Shown: positions 33,582-43,220 of the stretch, piece by piece
Layout of the letters: the number at the start of each line of letters is the position of its first letter
Numbering within the stretch: the first letter of the stretch is position 1
Assembly: GCF_004362805.1 (NCBI RefSeq)
Contig: NZ_SNYF01000006.1
Location: 496,001-560,000 of the forward strand
Direction of reading: 5' to 3'
DNA: 64,000 nt
Origin: Algoriphagus boseongensis
GTDB lineage: Bacteria; Bacteroidota; Bacteroidia; Cytophagales; Cyclobacteriaceae
Made by a program: the position numbers and the translations under genes
Notes under the pieces: generated by a model
Database searches by the model: none
What the model saw: only the letters and a program-made list of their open reading frames with translations
What the model was told of the DNA's origin: nothing

Positions 33582-34554
33582 GTGTATGTTTTTCCTTTGA
33601 GGAAGATCGATGAAGGCCCTTGTAAGGATTATAACCATTGGTATTTTTCTGGTAATAACCGGTACCGTCGTAAGGTCGCTTATCAGGGTTTTCCTTGCAC
33701 TCTACAGAACATGCTCCTTCTAGCTCCCAACCGCATTTTTCGCAGATTGGCAAATGTTCATTGCAGGTTGGATTGGCACAGTTGACCATTCGGTCAGAGG
33801 CGGTTCCACACACATGACACTTGGATACAATGGTAGGATTTACCTTGTTCACATCAACCGCAATGCGGTTGTCAAAGACGTAGCATTTCCCTTCAAAGTC
33901 TTCTCCTCCGGCTTCCATGCCATACTTAATGATGCCTCCATGAAGCTGATACACGTCTTCGAAGCCCTGCTCAAGCAAGAATGCCGAAGCTTTTTCACAC
34001 TTGATTCCTCCAGTGCAGTAGGTAAGCACTTTCTTATTCTTGAGATGCTCGAGTTCTTTTACTTTCTCCGGGAAATCTCGGAAGTTATCAATATCTAGCG
34101 TGATGGCATTTTTGAATCGACCCAATTCGTGCTCATAATTGGAACGGACGTCCAAAATCACCACATCTTCCTGATCCTTCAATTTTTTGAATTCCTCAGG
34201 CTCGAGATGCTTCCCTGTTTTCACATTTGGATCCAAATGGCGAAGAGAAGAATGCACGATTTCAGGCTTATATCTTACGTGGATCTTAGCAAAAGTATGC
34301 GCTTCGTGATAGTCGATCTTGAATTCGGTCTTTGCAAATCGAGGGTCGGAATGAATGTATTCCATGTACTTTTCACAGTCCGCATGAAGTCCGGAGACCG
34401 TTCCGTTTAGTCCCTCATCAGAAATGATGATCCGACCTCGGATGTTGTTTTCAACGCAAAATAAATGATGCTGCTCCCGGTATTCTTCGGGATTCTCGAT
34501 TTTGGCGTAGCAATAGTACAGCAGGACGCTGTAAGGTTTGTTGTTGTTTTCCAT
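33559..34554 (-). CDS. trhO: tRNA uridine(34) hydroxylase TrhO (rhodanese family)
   Basis: The 331-residue protein has an N-terminal acylphosphatase-like domain (about 5-95, with FCVENNIRGRIIISDEGLNGT), a rhodanese domain (about 120-225) with catalytic Cys180 in TYCTGGIKCEKAS, and a zinc-type C-terminal domain with several CxxC pairs (KCHVCG, CANPTC, CEKCG, SVEC). TrhO hydroxylates U34 of certain tRNAs with oxygen. The length fits. The tail after about residue 290 is basic and histidine-rich. It is the first gene of the trhO, phosphorylase, AlkD-like run. Confidence 0.95.
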   Translation of the reverse strand: MENNNKPYSVLLYYCYAKIENPEEYREQHHLFCVENNIRGRIIISDEGLNGTVSGLHADCEKYMEYIHSDPRFAKTEFKIDYHEAHTFAKIHVRYKPEIVHSSLRHLDPNVKTGKHLEPEEFKKLKDQEDVVILDVRSNYEHELGRFKNAITLDIDNFRDFPEKVKELEHLKNKKVLTYCTGGIKCEKASAFLLEQGFEDVYQLHGGIIKYGMEAGGEDFEGKCYVFDNRIAVDVNKVNPTIVSKCHVCGTASDRMVNCANPTCNEHLPICEKCGWELEGACSVECKENPDKRPYDGTGYYQKNTNGYNPYKGLHRSSSKEKHTHGEAAHS

Positions 34555-34607
34555 AACTAGAGCCCTGTTTCGGCAGGGTGTTAAAGGATTTAGAATTTAT
34601 GATGTTT

Positions 34608-34663
34608 GATTTTGGATTTACAAATTTGAGAGCTATTAACTCGTAATTCGTAAATCTAAAATC
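34608..34663. repeat. Inverted word repeat upstream of trhO
   Basis: GATTTTGGATTTACAAATT (34608-34626) and AATTCGTAAATCTAAAATC (34645-34663) are inverted copies with three mismatches in 19. The words GATTTAC and AGAATTTATGATG continue outside the arms. It lies in the 116-base spacer between trhO and the acyltransferase. Confidence 0.7.
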
Positions 34664-34670
34664 GGAAATA

Positions 34671-35306
34671 TTATTTCACTTTTGCCGCAGGATTTCCGAA
34701 GACTGTTTCATTTTTACCTACGGAAGAAATAACCACTGAGCCAGCTCCAACTCTAGAACCTTTTCCGATAGTCACTCCTGATACGATAGTCACTCCAGAG
34801 CCAATAAAAGCTCCTTCTTCGATAGTCACCTCAGCGTTGATAATGGATCCTGCACCAATTTGGACGTAGTCCTGCACTTTTACCATGTGGTCGATAATCG
34901 CCCCGGAATTAATGATGCAATGACTTCCGATTTGAGAACCCGCTCCCACACATGCATTGGCATTGATAAAATTCCCATGGCCAAGGCTAGCATCGGTAGA
35001 AATATACGCTCGTTGATGAATAGCATTTACAGGTTGTACCTTTCTTTGGTCATTTAATAGTTCGACCAGAAACTTTCTGTACTTACTATCATCCACTGCT
35101 ACAAAGGCCTCCGTTTTTTTACCAATCAGCTTCAAGTAACCCTCGTCTTCAGTATTTCCCAATACAGGGATATTGTTGATTTCGGTTCCGTGGATACTTT
35201 CATCTTCATCCAGAAAACCGTACACAATCACCTGATTGCTGTTGAAGATTTCGAGCGCAGGATGTGCGATACCTTTAGCTCCAAGAATAATCACCGGTTT
35301 GTCCAT
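34671..35306 (-). CDS. Hexapeptide-repeat acyltransferase (PglD/NeuD-like)
   Basis: The 211-residue protein has a Rossmann-like N-terminal part (KPVIILGAKGIAHPALEIF, about 3-21) that binds a sugar nucleotide. A left-handed beta-helix follows, built from hexapeptide repeats from about residue 100 on (GHGNFINANACVGAGSQIG and GSGVTIVSGVTIGKG). This is the layout of PglD/NeuD acetyltransferases, which acetylate UDP-sugar amines or sialic acids with acetyl-CoA. The active-site histidine may be that in IIDHMVKV (about 136). No glycan cluster surrounds it. A -7 box lies 22 bases upstream. Confidence 0.87.
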   Translation of the reverse strand: MDKPVIILGAKGIAHPALEIFNSNQVIVYGFLDEDESIHGTEINNIPVLGNTEDEGYLKLIGKKTEAFVAVDDSKYRKFLVELLNDQRKVQPVNAIHQRAYISTDASLGHGNFINANACVGAGSQIGSHCIINSGAIIDHMVKVQDYVQIGAGSIINAEVTIEEGAFIGSGVTIVSGVTIGKGSRVGAGSVVISSVGKNETVFGNPAAKVK

Positions 35307-35327
35307 GAATTAGTTTGTTTTGGCCTG

Positions 35328-35335
35328 CAAAAGTA
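35328..35335 (-). promoter_or_regulatory. Candidate -7 promoter box for the acyltransferase gene
   Basis: TACTTTTG on the minus strand fits TAnnTTTG and lies 22 bases before the ATG. Confidence 0.4.
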
Positions 35336-35362
35336 CGGGAAATCACTTGCTTGCGCAAAGTT

Positions 35363-36658
35363 TCATTTGGATTGTCCTTTCAGCAGGCTTTGTCCGATTT
35401 TGCAGGAAAGGCATTTTTGGGCTTGGCAATAGCCTCGAAAGAGCCCTATCATACCTTGGGAGTCAAAAGCATTTTCAGCTTTCCATTCTTTTTCTTCAAA
35501 TTTCCGGATGATAAAATTATTCTCTCCTGGAATTGTTTGGAGCAGGTCAAAACAACGCTCTTGCCACTCGGACTGCTCGAAATATCTTCCATACGCAAAC
35601 CACAAGGGAGTGACAAAATTGATGATCAAAAGCTCTAAAGTGGTGCCTGAAATGCCCCTGGAAGCAATTCTGGAACTTGGGTTTCCAAAATTGTAATGAT
35701 GCTGCCAATAGTCTGAGGGCTTGACTTGAAGAAGTTTTTTGAAAGAAGTGAAATCCCTGCTTTCTTCCAGAACTGATTTCAAAAGATTGGGAGCTTTGGA
35801 AAATATTGCTGCCAACTGGGCTATTCTTAGAGTCGGGAAATTGGTCGGCCGTACTCCCATGAAACTCCATTGAGGTCGCGTCAGAGAAGAGTTCCAAGAG
35901 AATTTTTTCTGATAAAAATCATGCTCCCTGATCAGGTGTTGAACATAGGGTTCTTCAGAATTTTCAGGTAAAAGTCCAGCCTGTCCTAAAAGGATAGCTT
36001 CTAAGGCAGTGACTTGAGTTCTGTGTTTTTGTAAGACTTTGTAAGGGATAGTCTTGGCCAATTCTGCCATGGGAATGGCATTAGTCTTAAAGCCAAAGCA
36101 AGTCATCAACCATCGGTAGGCTGTTTCTTCCCAGTCCCCTTTGGTAAGGTCTAGAATTTGTAGAATAGCGTTTGATTTTTCCTGAAGTCGCTCAACTAGC
36201 GCTTTTTCCAAGGCGGAGAATCGGATGATTTGGGGAACTTGCCTCAAGGCATGCGCACATGGTAGTGTGGATTTGAAATCCAGTAGATTTTCGTAATTCC
36301 TCCAGATTTCCAGAAATATTTTCCCTTTTAATTCTAAGGTGGGCATGACTGTGCCATCATTTCGATACACCTCCTTGTCATTTTCCCAAACCACATGAAG
36401 TATTACCGAATTGTAAGCCGGATCACCTCCATGCGCATGTTGCTTCCACTCTGAAGCAAAGCGATGAACTTCCACATGTCCATGTAGAGTTATCCCGTCC
36501 AAGATCAAACTTGCATCTCTGAAATCAGGTCCTTCTCCCTGATTATGAAATCCTACCTGAAGGATCTGCAAAGAATTGCCATTGGTGGTTTTTAAACCCT
36601 TACGGTCGAAGTATTGGTACTTCCAGACCAGCTGTAAAAAGTCTTCCCTGAAATTCAT
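35363..36658 (-). CDS. DUF2851 family protein
   Basis: The 431-residue protein is recognised as the DUF2851 family, widespread in Bacteroidota and of unknown function. Typical segments are GFHNQGEGPDFRDASLILDG (about 36-55) and GHVEVHRFASEWKQHAHGGDPAYNSVILHVVW (about 59-90). These include conserved His, Asp and Glu residues, which hints at a nuclease-like metal site, although this is my inference. There is no signal peptide or membrane segment. It ends with a Cys-rich tail (CQAQKCLSCKIG). It lies upstream of the acyltransferase, without obvious functional link. Confidence 0.88.
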   Translation of the reverse strand: MNFREDFLQLVWKYQYFDRKGLKTTNGNSLQILQVGFHNQGEGPDFRDASLILDGITLHGHVEVHRFASEWKQHAHGGDPAYNSVILHVVWENDKEVYRNDGTVMPTLELKGKIFLEIWRNYENLLDFKSTLPCAHALRQVPQIIRFSALEKALVERLQEKSNAILQILDLTKGDWEETAYRWLMTCFGFKTNAIPMAELAKTIPYKVLQKHRTQVTALEAILLGQAGLLPENSEEPYVQHLIREHDFYQKKFSWNSSLTRPQWSFMGVRPTNFPTLRIAQLAAIFSKAPNLLKSVLEESRDFTSFKKLLQVKPSDYWQHHYNFGNPSSRIASRGISGTTLELLIINFVTPLWFAYGRYFEQSEWQERCFDLLQTIPGENNFIIRKFEEKEWKAENAFDSQGMIGLFRGYCQAQKCLSCKIGQSLLKGQSK

Positions 36659-36725
36659 AAAAAGTTGATGACTAAAAGTTTATGGAAAATACTAATTTGA
36701 ATTCCCAGAGTCAATAGGATGTTCC

Positions 36726-37031
36726 ATGAAAATTCCCCCAACTACCCCTCGAATTCAAAAAATTATTCAGAACCTAACCCCTTTAGAAAAGGAAATTAAC
36801 ATGGTGCTAATGGAATGGGATCCTATTAGTGTTGGGCAAATTGAAGGAATGGAACACAATCTTTGGGATGAATACATTTCCTACCTTCCAAAATTAAAAA
36901 TGGCTTTGGAAAAAGGAGAGGCAATCAAACCAGTTTTAGATTGGATAGAAGGAGAGTCGATAGGATTTTTCTACACCTCAGAGGAAAGGAGAATCGAGAT
37001 TGCCAATCGGATAGAAATGTTAAAGCCCTAA
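36726..37031 (+). CDS. Hypothetical protein (DUF1871-like pattern)
   Basis: The 101-residue, all-helical soluble protein has the pattern NMVLMEWDPISVGQ followed by DEYISYLPKL. This recalls small DUF1871-type proteins (LxxWDPIGV ... DEYDxYI) often found near toxin or immunity genes. There is no other sign of such a system here. It lies alone on the plus strand between two minus-strand genes, ends 5 bases from pyrF, and has coding-like composition. The family link is by pattern memory only. Confidence 0.65.
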   Translation: MKIPPTTPRIQKIIQNLTPLEKEINMVLMEWDPISVGQIEGMEHNLWDEYISYLPKLKMALEKGEAIKPVLDWIEGESIGFFYTSEERRIEIANRIEMLKP

Positions 37032-37036
37032 AATTT

Positions 37037-37855
37037 CTATCCTAAATAAAGGTCCAATAGGCCCTTCATCTCTATTTGGAGCTTTTCTGCCTCTTTTCTT
37101 GCCGCCTTAGCAAAGTCTTTTTCTCCTGAAGCATAAATAATTCCCCGACTGGAGTTCACCAAAAGGCCACAGGTAGAATTCATTCCATATTTGGCCACTT
37201 CTGAAAGGCTCCCACCCTGAGCTCCTACTCCGGGAACAAGGAAAAAGTGCTCAGGAACAGCTTTTCTAACTTCCCCGATCAATTCTCCTCGGGTAGCTCC
37301 GACTACAAACATCAAGTTTTCAGGACTTCCCCAAGCTTGGCTTTTTTCCAAAACTGAAAGGAAAAGAGGTTTGCCTTCTTTGTCTTCGATCACTTGGAAA
37401 TCAAGAGAACCCATATTGGAGGTAAGCGCCAAGAGGATGACCCATTTATTTTCAAATTCCAGAAACGGAGTTACAGAGTCTTTTCCCATGTAAGGAGCGA
37501 CTGTAATGGAGTCAAAATCCATAGTTTCAAAAAAGGCTTTGGCATACAGTTTTGAGGTATTTCCGATATCCCCTCTTTTGGCATCGGCAATGGTAAAAAT
37601 GTCTTTAGGAATGATTTCCTGAACTTTCTGTAAACTTTCCCAACCCTTAGGTCCCAAGGCCTCAAAGAATGCAATATTGGGTTTATAGGCTACCGCAAAA
37701 TCAGCAGTTTGCTCGATGATCTCCCTGCAAAAACTGAAGATAGGATCTGACTCAGCCTTTAAATGGGAAGGAATTTTCTCCAAATCCGGGTCTAGCCCCA
37801 CACATAGAAAAGAGGATTTTTGCTGAATTTGGGAGAAAAGCTCGGCTCGGGTCAT
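37037..37855 (-). CDS. pyrF: Orotidine 5'-phosphate decarboxylase
   Basis: The 272-residue TIM-barrel enzyme makes UMP from OMP, the last step of pyrimidine synthesis. It belongs to the longer type-2 group. The catalytic cluster is Asp91-x-Lys93-x-x-Asp96 in [12 protein letters not shown], with [14 protein letters not shown] near the start and a phosphate-site segment [10 protein letters not shown] near residue 205. A -7 box (TACCTTTG) lies 17 bases upstream. It stands alone. Confidence 0.96.
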   Translation of the reverse strand: MTRAELFSQIQQKSSFLCVGLDPDLEKIPSHLKAESDPIFSFCREIIEQTADFAVAYKPNIAFFEALGPKGWESLQKVQEIIPKDIFTIADAKRGDIGNTSKLYAKAFFETMDFDSITVAPYMGKDSVTPFLEFENKWVILLALTSNMGSLDFQVIEDKEGKPLFLSVLEKSQAWGSPENLMFVVGATRGELIGEVRKAVPEHFFLVPGVGAQGGSLSEVAKYGMNSTCGLLVNSSRGIIYASGEKDFAKAARKEAEKLQIEMKGLLDLYLG

Positions 37856-37871
37856 GATTTTTCAGTTTCGG

Positions 37872-37879
37872 CAAAGGTA
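37872..37879 (-). promoter_or_regulatory. Candidate -7 promoter box for pyrF
   Basis: TACCTTTG on the minus strand fits TAnnTTTG and lies 17 bases before the ATG. Confidence 0.4.
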
Positions 37880-37996
37880 GGAAAATCCATTTTTTCCCGA
37901 AGGATCATGGAATATTTTGGCAAATGCCTTCCTGAAGATAATCGAGAAGGTAAGGTCAAAGATTATTTTAAAACCTGAAAGGCTTGTTTCATGTCC

Positions 37997-39505
37997 TCAA
38001 AAGGTACCCAAGTCAACTGGATTATATTCTAAAAGGTGCTCCCAAACCTGAATTTTGGATTTCCCGATAGAATCCTTCCCAAAGTAAAAAGGAAGCTCCT
38101 CCTCATAGATCAATTTGCCAAAAACGGCAACTTCTTCAGGACTGTCCTTCACTCGACTGACTAAGATAAATCGACCCGTATTCCCTACTTGGAGGTCCAT
38201 TCCTGGCCATAGGTCCCATTGATTTTTTCGGCTTCCCATATTGATCACCAGAGTTTGGGGGTGGGAAGGCATATACAAAGCCAGTTCGGAAGCTGTATGG
38301 TAACTTTCACTGAAGATGATGGGGTTTCCTCCTCCGAGGCTATCTGCTAAGGACTGAACTCGCTTGCCTAAATCATCATAGCCAAGCATTCTTTTGAAGA
38401 GCGCTTTCTCCGCGGAGTAAATAGGCCCTGAAGATTTCCAGTCACCTAAATTGGGTAGGTAAATCAAAATCATTGCTCCTAAACTCAAGGCTCCGGCAAT
38501 GTTTCTATATTTTTTCCATCCGTGGGAAAGTGAAGAAACCACTGGGGCAAGGAAAACTGCAAATGTACTAAATGCGAATCCTGGCCAGTTTACCAAAATC
38601 CAGGAAAAAAAGCTTAAAGCACCAAAAATCAGAAAGGTCATCAGGCCAGGCAAAGCCATATACAATGAGGTTGTGTCTTTGTCCTTCCAGAGTTTTTTGA
38701 ATCCCAGATAAAAAAAAGGAAGAAAGAAGACTGATACCATTGCCAATTGCCCACCAAAATATTCAGTCGTTCTAGCGATCAGTAGCCCAAAGTCAAAAGG
38801 TTTGGGTTCGCCCCCAGCACCTCCCAAAGCCGCAATATGTTTGAAGGTGTAAAAATCATGTTGGAAGTTCCAGATGATTCCTGGAAGGAAACCAAGAAGA
38901 GATACTAAAGCAAAGAGTATAAAATTAGAAAGGTGTTTTTTCAAGCTACCCGTTGCAACCAGATAAATCAATGCAGCGGGAAAAATAAACAGCATGGCAT
39001 TTTTTGAAAGAATTCCCAGGGCTGTCGCCAAACCAGCAAAAATCCAAGATTTTTTGTCTTCTGAGTGGATGGCTTTCCACAAAGCAAACCAAGCCAAAAT
39101 CCAAAAAAAAGTCATGGAAGTGTCTGTGGTATGGAAGGTGAACCCAAGGAAAGTGATGGGCATCGCCAGAAAAATCAATCCTGCCCAAAATGCGGTTGGG
39201 GTGGATTTGTAGAGGTTTTTGGTAAATGAAAATATCATTCCCGCCGAGAATATTCCCAATACGGTAGGAACAAGTCTAATCCCAAGTTCGGAATGTCCAG
39301 CTATTCCTGTGCTAAGGAAATTGAGAACTGCTACCATGGGTGGCTTAGAATAGTATTGCCAGTCTAGATTACGGGACCAAAGCCAATATTGAGCTTCCTC
39401 GGTGAAAGCATCAATTTCAGGGCGTAGCGCAAATAGAATTTTCAGAATTGCCAGCCCCAAATTGACTACCCAAAAAAGGAGGGTGTAATTCACTTGGTTT
39501 TTCAT
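37997..39505 (-). CDS. ArnT-like glycosyltransferase (GT39/GT83), membrane protein
   Basis: The 502-residue membrane protein has about 11-13 hydrophobic segments and the start typical of the dolichyl-phosphate-mannose / ArnT glycosyltransferases: IDAFTEEAQYWLWSRNLDWQYYSKPPMVAVL (about 28-60). The first periplasmic loop carries the acidic residues thought to be catalytic. A second loop region (GLATALGILSKNAMLFI) fits the family. It would transfer a sugar from a lipid carrier to a lipid or protein in the periplasm. The C-terminal domain (about 350-500) is soluble. The acceptor is unknown. Confidence 0.87.
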   Translation of the reverse strand: MKNQVNYTLLFWVVNLGLAILKILFALRPEIDAFTEEAQYWLWSRNLDWQYYSKPPMVAVLNFLSTGIAGHSELGIRLVPTVLGIFSAGMIFSFTKNLYKSTPTAFWAGLIFLAMPITFLGFTFHTTDTSMTFFWILAWFALWKAIHSEDKKSWIFAGLATALGILSKNAMLFIFPAALIYLVATGSLKKHLSNFILFALVSLLGFLPGIIWNFQHDFYTFKHIAALGGAGGEPKPFDFGLLIARTTEYFGGQLAMVSVFFLPFFYLGFKKLWKDKDTTSLYMALPGLMTFLIFGALSFFSWILVNWPGFAFSTFAVFLAPVVSSLSHGWKKYRNIAGALSLGAMILIYLPNLGDWKSSGPIYSAEKALFKRMLGYDDLGKRVQSLADSLGGGNPIIFSESYHTASELALYMPSHPQTLVINMGSRKNQWDLWPGMDLQVGNTGRFILVSRVKDSPEEVAVFGKLIYEEELPFYFGKDSIGKSKIQVWEHLLEYNPVDLGTF

Positions 39506-39524
39506 GAAACAAATATGAAAAGAA

Positions 39525-39547
39525 AAACCCCCAGTTTCCTGAGGGTT
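39525..39547 (-). terminator. Terminator downstream of hpf
   Basis: An imperfect stem (AACCCTCAG / CTGGGGGTT on the minus strand) is followed by a T-rich run. It lies between hpf and the glycosyltransferase gene. Confidence 0.6.
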
Positions 39548-39568
39548 TTGGACAAATTGCCTTAAAAC

Positions 39569-39874
39569 TTATTGTTTGGCTAGGACTACCTTCTCTTTAT
39601 ATTTTTTGATTTGTCTTCTCAATCCTTCCACAGCTTCATCAGCAGCAGCTTCGAAGGAATCGTCCTGGTGCTTGGCAAAAAATTGCTTTCCAGGGACATT
39701 GAGCTTGATCTCTACAATTTTATTTTCATTTTTTTCGTGTTTATCTAACCTCATAAAAACTTCGCCGTCGATAATTCGGTCGTAGTATGTGTCCAGTTTG
39801 TCCGCTTTTTTCTGGATAAAGTCGATCAGTTTACGATCAGCGTCAAAATGGATTGAGTGCATCTGCAGTTTCAT
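39569..39874 (-). CDS. hpf: Ribosome hibernation-promoting factor (HPF/RaiA, short form)
   Basis: The 101-residue protein matches the short HPF/RaiA family: beta-alpha-beta-beta-beta-alpha fold with the opening MKLQMHSIHFDAD and the long closing helix (DDSFEAAADEAVEGLRRQIKKYKEKV). It binds the A/P site region of the 30S subunit and inactivates ribosomes at rest. The long-form C-terminal dimer domain is absent. I use the ATG before KLQMHSIHF; the other in-frame ATG four codons upstream is possible. It follows the recombinase gene by about 36 bases, a linkage seen in other Bacteroidota. Confidence 0.9.
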   Translation of the reverse strand: MKLQMHSIHFDADRKLIDFIQKKADKLDTYYDRIIDGEVFMRLDKHEKNENKIVEIKLNVPGKQFFAKHQDDSFEAAADEAVEGLRRQIKKYKEKVVLAKQ

Positions 39875-39910
39875 AGCGATTTGCATTTAGTGGTTGAACA
39901 ATTAATTTAT

Positions 39911-40795
39911 TTACGCTTTAGGATGTGCCTGTTCAAACACAGCCTTTAGTTTTTCCATTGAGTTGTGGGTGTAAACTTGGGTTGCAGCTAAGTTTGCGTG
40001 CCCTAGAAGATCCTTGACCGCATTGAGATCAGCCCCTTTGTTTAACAAGTGAGTGGCAAAAGTATGCCTAAGTAAATGTGGGCTTCTTCGCGAATTTTGC
40101 GCAAATAGATCTAAATACTTCTTGACGATTCTATAGATCAGCATAGAGTAACCCTTACCCCCATTGTTGTTTGTAATAAAGTACTCATTCCCTTCAATTT
40201 TTGAAAACCTTTCTTCAAATACTTTTTTATACAAAAGGATATTTTGTTTAAGGCCTTTGGTGATAGGGATAATTCTTTCTTTTTGCCTCTTACCAAGAAC
40301 CTTTACCTGATCTTCTACCAAGTTTAGATCCTTCCATTTCAATCCGGTCAATTCTGATAGTCTGACTCCTGTGAGATACAAAAACTCCATCACCATTTTA
40401 TCTCTTTGTCCTTCAAAACCCGGTTCATAAACCTCTTCTTCTAAAACGGAAGAAATGGTTTCCTCCTGTACAAATTCGGGAAGTTTTTTGGGGGTTTTAA
40501 GGGATTTTAACTTATAGGTGGGATCCTTTGAAATGACTCTGGATCTGAGAAGAAATTTATAATAGGATCGAAGAGTAGCCAGTTTTCTATTCACTGAAGT
40601 AGGGCTCAAACCCTGTTCGACCAAGTCAATTATCCAGGCCCGAAGTTCAGCATGCCCGCAATCTGCTAATTCTTGGATTTCAAAAGAGATGCTGACAAAT
40701 TCCGCAGCTTGCTCTAGGTCTTTTCGATAGGCCAAAACAGTATGAGAACTGCTTCGCTTTTCGTACTCCAAATAGTTGATAAAAGACTCGATCAT
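39911..40795 (-). CDS. Tyrosine recombinase (XerC/XerD-like)
   Basis: The 294-residue protein has a SAM-like N-terminal core-binding domain (about 1-90) and the catalytic domain. All catalytic residues are present: Arg145 (GVRLSEL), Lys169, His240 and Arg243 (HLLRHTFATH), His266 (GHANL) and Tyr275 (VYTH). Length and context, between rpsU and hpf as in other Bacteroidota, point to a chromosomal dimer-resolution type enzyme rather than a mobile-element integrase. Whether it is XerC or XerD cannot be decided. No att-like repeats flank it. Confidence 0.92.
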   Translation of the reverse strand: MIESFINYLEYEKRSSSHTVLAYRKDLEQAAEFVSISFEIQELADCGHAELRAWIIDLVEQGLSPTSVNRKLATLRSYYKFLLRSRVISKDPTYKLKSLKTPKKLPEFVQEETISSVLEEEVYEPGFEGQRDKMVMEFLYLTGVRLSELTGLKWKDLNLVEDQVKVLGKRQKERIIPITKGLKQNILLYKKVFEERFSKIEGNEYFITNNNGGKGYSMLIYRIVKKYLDLFAQNSRRSPHLLRHTFATHLLNKGADLNAVKDLLGHANLAATQVYTHNSMEKLKAVFEQAHPKA

Positions 40796-40864
40796 CTCAC
40801 AATTTTCTATGAAAAAGTTAATCTAAAATTCAGGAAACTCAAGTGACAAAAATCATAAAGGCAT

Positions 40865-40897
40865 AAAAAAACCTGCCTTTTTTGGGCAGGTTTTTTA
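40865..40897. terminator. Terminator between rpsU and the recombinase gene
   Basis: Stem AAAAAACCTGCC / GGCAGGTTTTTT with a short loop of Ts; symmetric enough to act on either strand. Confidence 0.85.
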
Positions 40898-40913
40898 TTC
40901 TGTAGTTCAAAGA

Positions 40914-41108
40914 TTACTTAGTCGCTTCATTTTGAAGTCTTTGCTTGTAAGCAGCTTTGATAACTTGATCTCTTCTTTTAACGGAAGGTTTGGTGAAAGC
41001 CTGACGGGCTCTAAGTTCACGAACCGCACCGGTCTTGTCAAACTTCTTTTTAAAACGCTTAAGCGCTTTTTCGATGGATTCGTTTTCTTTTACGTTTACA
41101 ATGATCAT
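40914..41108 (-). CDS. rpsU: 30S ribosomal protein S21
   Basis: The 64-residue basic protein is S21, with the family's NVKENESIEKALKRFKKKFDKTG opening and RREQ-like middle (KPSVKRRDQVIKAAYKQR). S21 sits near the anti-Shine-Dalgarno end of 16S rRNA on the 30S platform. In Bacteroidota it is involved in hiding that sequence, which fits the poor Shine-Dalgarno use in this window. It has its own -7 box (TACCTTTG) 26 bases upstream and a terminator downstream, so it may be monocistronic. Confidence 0.97.
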   Translation of the reverse strand: MIIVNVKENESIEKALKRFKKKFDKTGAVRELRARQAFTKPSVKRRDQVIKAAYKQRLQNEATK

Positions 41109-41133
41109 AAGTATACACCCCCTTTCGTGGGGG

Positions 41134-41141
41134 CAAAGGTA
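41134..41141 (-). promoter_or_regulatory. Candidate -7 promoter box for rpsU
   Basis: TACCTTTG on the minus strand lies 26 bases before the rpsU ATG. A GC-rich CCCCC / GGGGG hairpin falls close to the presumed transcription start. Confidence 0.45.
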
Positions 41142-41177
41142 GGGAAATTATTTAGAAATAAACATTCTTATAAAAAC

Positions 41178-41209
41178 AAAAAGTCCAACCCGATCGAGTT
41201 GGACTTTTT
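41178..41209 (-). terminator. Terminator downstream of atpC
   Basis: A perfect 12-bp stem (AAAAAGTCCAAC / GTTGGACTTTTT) with an eight-base loop gives a strong stop for the atpDC transcript. Confidence 0.88.
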
Positions 41210-41229
41210 AATGGTTAGTGAAAATGTAA

Positions 41230-41478
41230 TTAGCTAACGACTTTCTCAGCCAAAACTACAATCACATTATTATTTACTTCAACTACTCCGCCTTCTACCA
41301 GCATGGTAACTTTTCCTCCTTCTTTTGTGGTGAAGGAAACATTTCCTTTGGCTAAAGCAGAAACGATAGGAGCGTGATTATTCAGCACCTGAAAAGCACC
41401 TGATGCACCAGGGAAACTGGCTTCAGAAACTTCCCCTTGGAAGATTTTCTTGTCTGGTGTGACTATTTCTAATTGCAT
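41230..41478 (-). CDS. atpC: ATP synthase F1 epsilon subunit (short form)
   Basis: The 82-residue protein is the beta-sandwich N-terminal domain of epsilon (LEIVTPDKKIFQGEVSEASFPGASG, and LNNHAPIVSAL). The C-terminal helical domain that can block rotation in other bacteria is absent, as in several short-form epsilon subunits. It sits in the F1 central stalk. It follows atpD with a spacer of about 80 bases carrying a word repeat, and ends at a strong terminator. atpC and atpD lie apart from the other ATP synthase genes, common in this phylum. Confidence 0.94.
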   Translation of the reverse strand: MQLEIVTPDKKIFQGEVSEASFPGASGAFQVLNNHAPIVSALAKGNVSFTTKEGGKVTMLVEGGVVEVNNNVIVVLAEKVVS

Positions 41479-41486
41479 GTTTGTCT

Positions 41487-41560
41487 AGTTATTGAGTAAA
41501 TAGTTATTGAGTTAATTGTGGTTTTCTATACCAAATAACTAATAACAAGTCACTAAGTCC
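41487..41560. repeat. AGTTATTGAGT word repeat between atpD and atpC
   Basis: AGTTATTGAGT occurs at 41487-41497 and again at 41502-41512, a 15-base period. Related inverted words (AACTAATAACAAGTCACTAAGT) follow near 41536-41558. It fills the spacer inside the operon. Confidence 0.6.
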
Positions 41561-41561
41561 C

Positions 41562-43140
<1,579 letters not shown>

Positions 43141-43220
43141 GGATATTTGGAAAATTAATCCTGATTGAAGGTCCAGATTTTCAATAGGATCGAAATTTTC
43201 ACCAAAAAGCCAATATTCTC

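Noticed and set aside
34562..34580. GCCCTG / CAGGGT hairpin upstream of trhO as a riboswitch
   Set aside because: Too short and without any known aptamer features; simple hairpin.
39911..40795. Tyrosine recombinase as the mark of an integrated element
   Set aside because: It sits between rpsU and hpf, a housekeeping neighbourhood, with no att repeats or cargo genes.
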